Shown here piece after piece: positions 63,236 through 64,000 of a stretch of 64,000 nt of DNA. Location of the stretch: NCBI RefSeq assembly GCF_014696135.1, contig NZ_JACJPP010000018.1:62001-126000 (forward strand), read 5' to 3'. The notes under the pieces were generated by a model. It saw only the letters and a program-made list of their open reading frames with translations. It was not told where the DNA came from and ran no database searches. Made by a program: the position numbers and the translations under genes. Origin of the DNA: Nodosilinea sp. FACHB-141. GTDB lineage: Bacteria > Cyanobacteriota > Cyanobacteriia > Phormidesmidales > Phormidesmidaceae. Numbering within the stretch: position 1 is the first letter of the stretch; each line of letters begins with the position of its first letter.

Positions 63236-64000
63236 TGCGAGGCAATATGAAGCGACTAAAACGGCTGGCCTATTTGGCCCTGGGTCTGGTGCTGGCAACG
63301 ACATTGAGCTGGCCGGTGAATTCTCTCAAAGCTCAGGTCGACCCGACCGCACAGCAAACCAACTGGGCCCAGGCTCAAGCGGTAGATGTGGAGGCACTGC
63401 GATCGCACCTAGCCGCCCAAGACTGGCCCGCCGCCGATGCCGAAACCCGCCGTATTTTAGACCCTTGGATTCATCCGGGGGGCGATATTCTGAGCCGACC
63501 GCTGGCGACCAACATTCCCCCAGAGGTGCTGCAAACCCTCGACCGGCTCTGGGTTGAGGCCAGCGACGGTCGATTTGGCTTTAGCGTGCAGCGGAAAATT
63601 TGGGCTGAGGTGAGAGCCCAGAACCCAGAAGATTCGGCAGTGGCGGCCAAGGCCTTCGGCGATCGCGTCGGCTGGACCCGCCCTCCCGGTATGGAAGACC
63701 CCACCTTTATTGCTGGAGAATGGCTGACCGAGCTAGAAATTAACCCATCCCTAGATGCGCCCGTGGGCCACCTGCCCTGGGCCGGGGTGAGCTGGGAGCA
63801 AATTAGCAAAATTCTGTCGGTCGAAAGCTGTGGCAGCTGCACTATTGACGCCATGTATCTCCAGGGCGAACGGTTCAATCAGCATCTGCCGGTGCTGTTT
63901 AACTGGGTCGACACAGCGCTAGATCTGCCCGTTCCGGCGGTGGGCTCTTGGCAGCAACCCCAGTTGGCAAGCAGCATCGATCTAAAATCCCTCTACCCCG
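63232..64000 (+). CDS. GUN4-domain protein with signal peptide (3' end outside window)
   Basis: 256 codons are visible and the frame is open at the right edge. The N terminus is basic and hydrophobic (KRLKRLAYLALGLVLATTLSW, shown in part), ending SLKAQ, a plausible export signal. Residues about 60-200 match GUN4: an LRSHLAAQDWPAADAETRRIL helix pair and the hallmark GRFGFSVQ, with LDRLWVEASDG before it. Known GUN4 binds protoporphyrin and Mg-protoporphyrin and activates Mg-chelatase inside the cell. The signal peptide points to another place and job. ATG choices are 63232, 63235 and 63247. Confidence 0.8.
   Translation, partial: MMRGNMKRLKRLAYLALGLVLATTLSWPVNSLKAQVDPTAQQTNWAQAQAVDVEALRSHLAAQDWPAADAETRRILDPWIHPGGDILSRPLATNIPPEVLQTLDRLWVEASDGRFGFSVQRKIWAEVRAQNPEDSAVAAKAFGDRVGWTRPPGMEDPTFIAGEWLTELEINPSLDAPVGHLPWAGVSWEQISKILSVESCGSCTIDAMYLQGERFNQHLPVLFNWVDTALDLPVPAVGSWQQPQLASSIDLKSLYP

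Overview
This window reads as chromosome of a free-living, probably filamentous cyanobacterium of the Leptolyngbya/Nodosilinea/Phormidesmis kind. The reasons are the very dense HIP1 octamer (GCGATCGC), a nickel superoxide dismutase with its maturation protease, a LabA-like NYN protein, a GUN4-domain protein, Uma2, and giant GAF/PAS histidine kinases and Ser/Thr-kinase fusions. I see no prophage, no complete insertion sequence and no CRISPR array. The genus is a guess from gene content.

Layout. 1-8.5 kb: housekeeping genes: the end of malate dehydrogenase, cytosine deaminase, a zinc-finger-less DnaJ, a membrane protein, a HAD phosphatase, the sodX/sodN pair, an exported Excalibur-NUC1 nuclease lipoprotein, a LabA-like protein and tRNA-Thr(CGU). 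9-28 kb: a sugar region. A GH2 glycosidase, galT, an M24-fold protein lacking several metal ligands, galK, a small acidic ORF and hflX form a tight (+) run. They are followed by an MBL hydrolase, a PhyH-type dioxygenase, a GH43 glycosidase, a cupin and, on the other strand, galE. After a gene-poor gap come a glycosyltransferase, UDP-galactopyranose mutase (glf), a GH1-RmlD fusion and an MFS transporter. Together these could release galactose, pass it through the Leloir pathway and convert UDP-galactose to UDP-galactofuranose for a surface glycan.

28-42 kb: a hopanoid region with hpnH, a squalene-synthase-like gene, an hpnO-like aminotransferase, a sulfotransferase, a SyrD-type ABC exporter, an RND pump, an hpnG-like nucleosidase, Uma2, hpnB and shc. 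It covers squalene formation, cyclisation and side-chain building (HpnH, HpnG, HpnO). The sulfotransferase is an unexpected member.

42.6-56 kb: three very large (-) strand signalling proteins: a Ser/Thr kinase-AAA-GAF-GGDEF-EAL fusion and two related hybrid histidine kinases. 56-64 kb: a transglutaminase-like protein, a 32-residue lysine-rich mini-ORF, a GST, a membrane protein, a lone GAF protein, a GT4 glycosyltransferase, a CDF metal transporter, a lipoprotein and, running off the edge, a GUN4 protein with an export signal.

Non-coding signals that stand out are a perfect 20-bp inverted repeat with HIP1 in each arm (18191-18241), a dispersed palindrome family (three copies), a perfect inverted repeat just upstream of the galactose operon, and a short tandem-repeat tract translated inside the GH1-RmlD linker.
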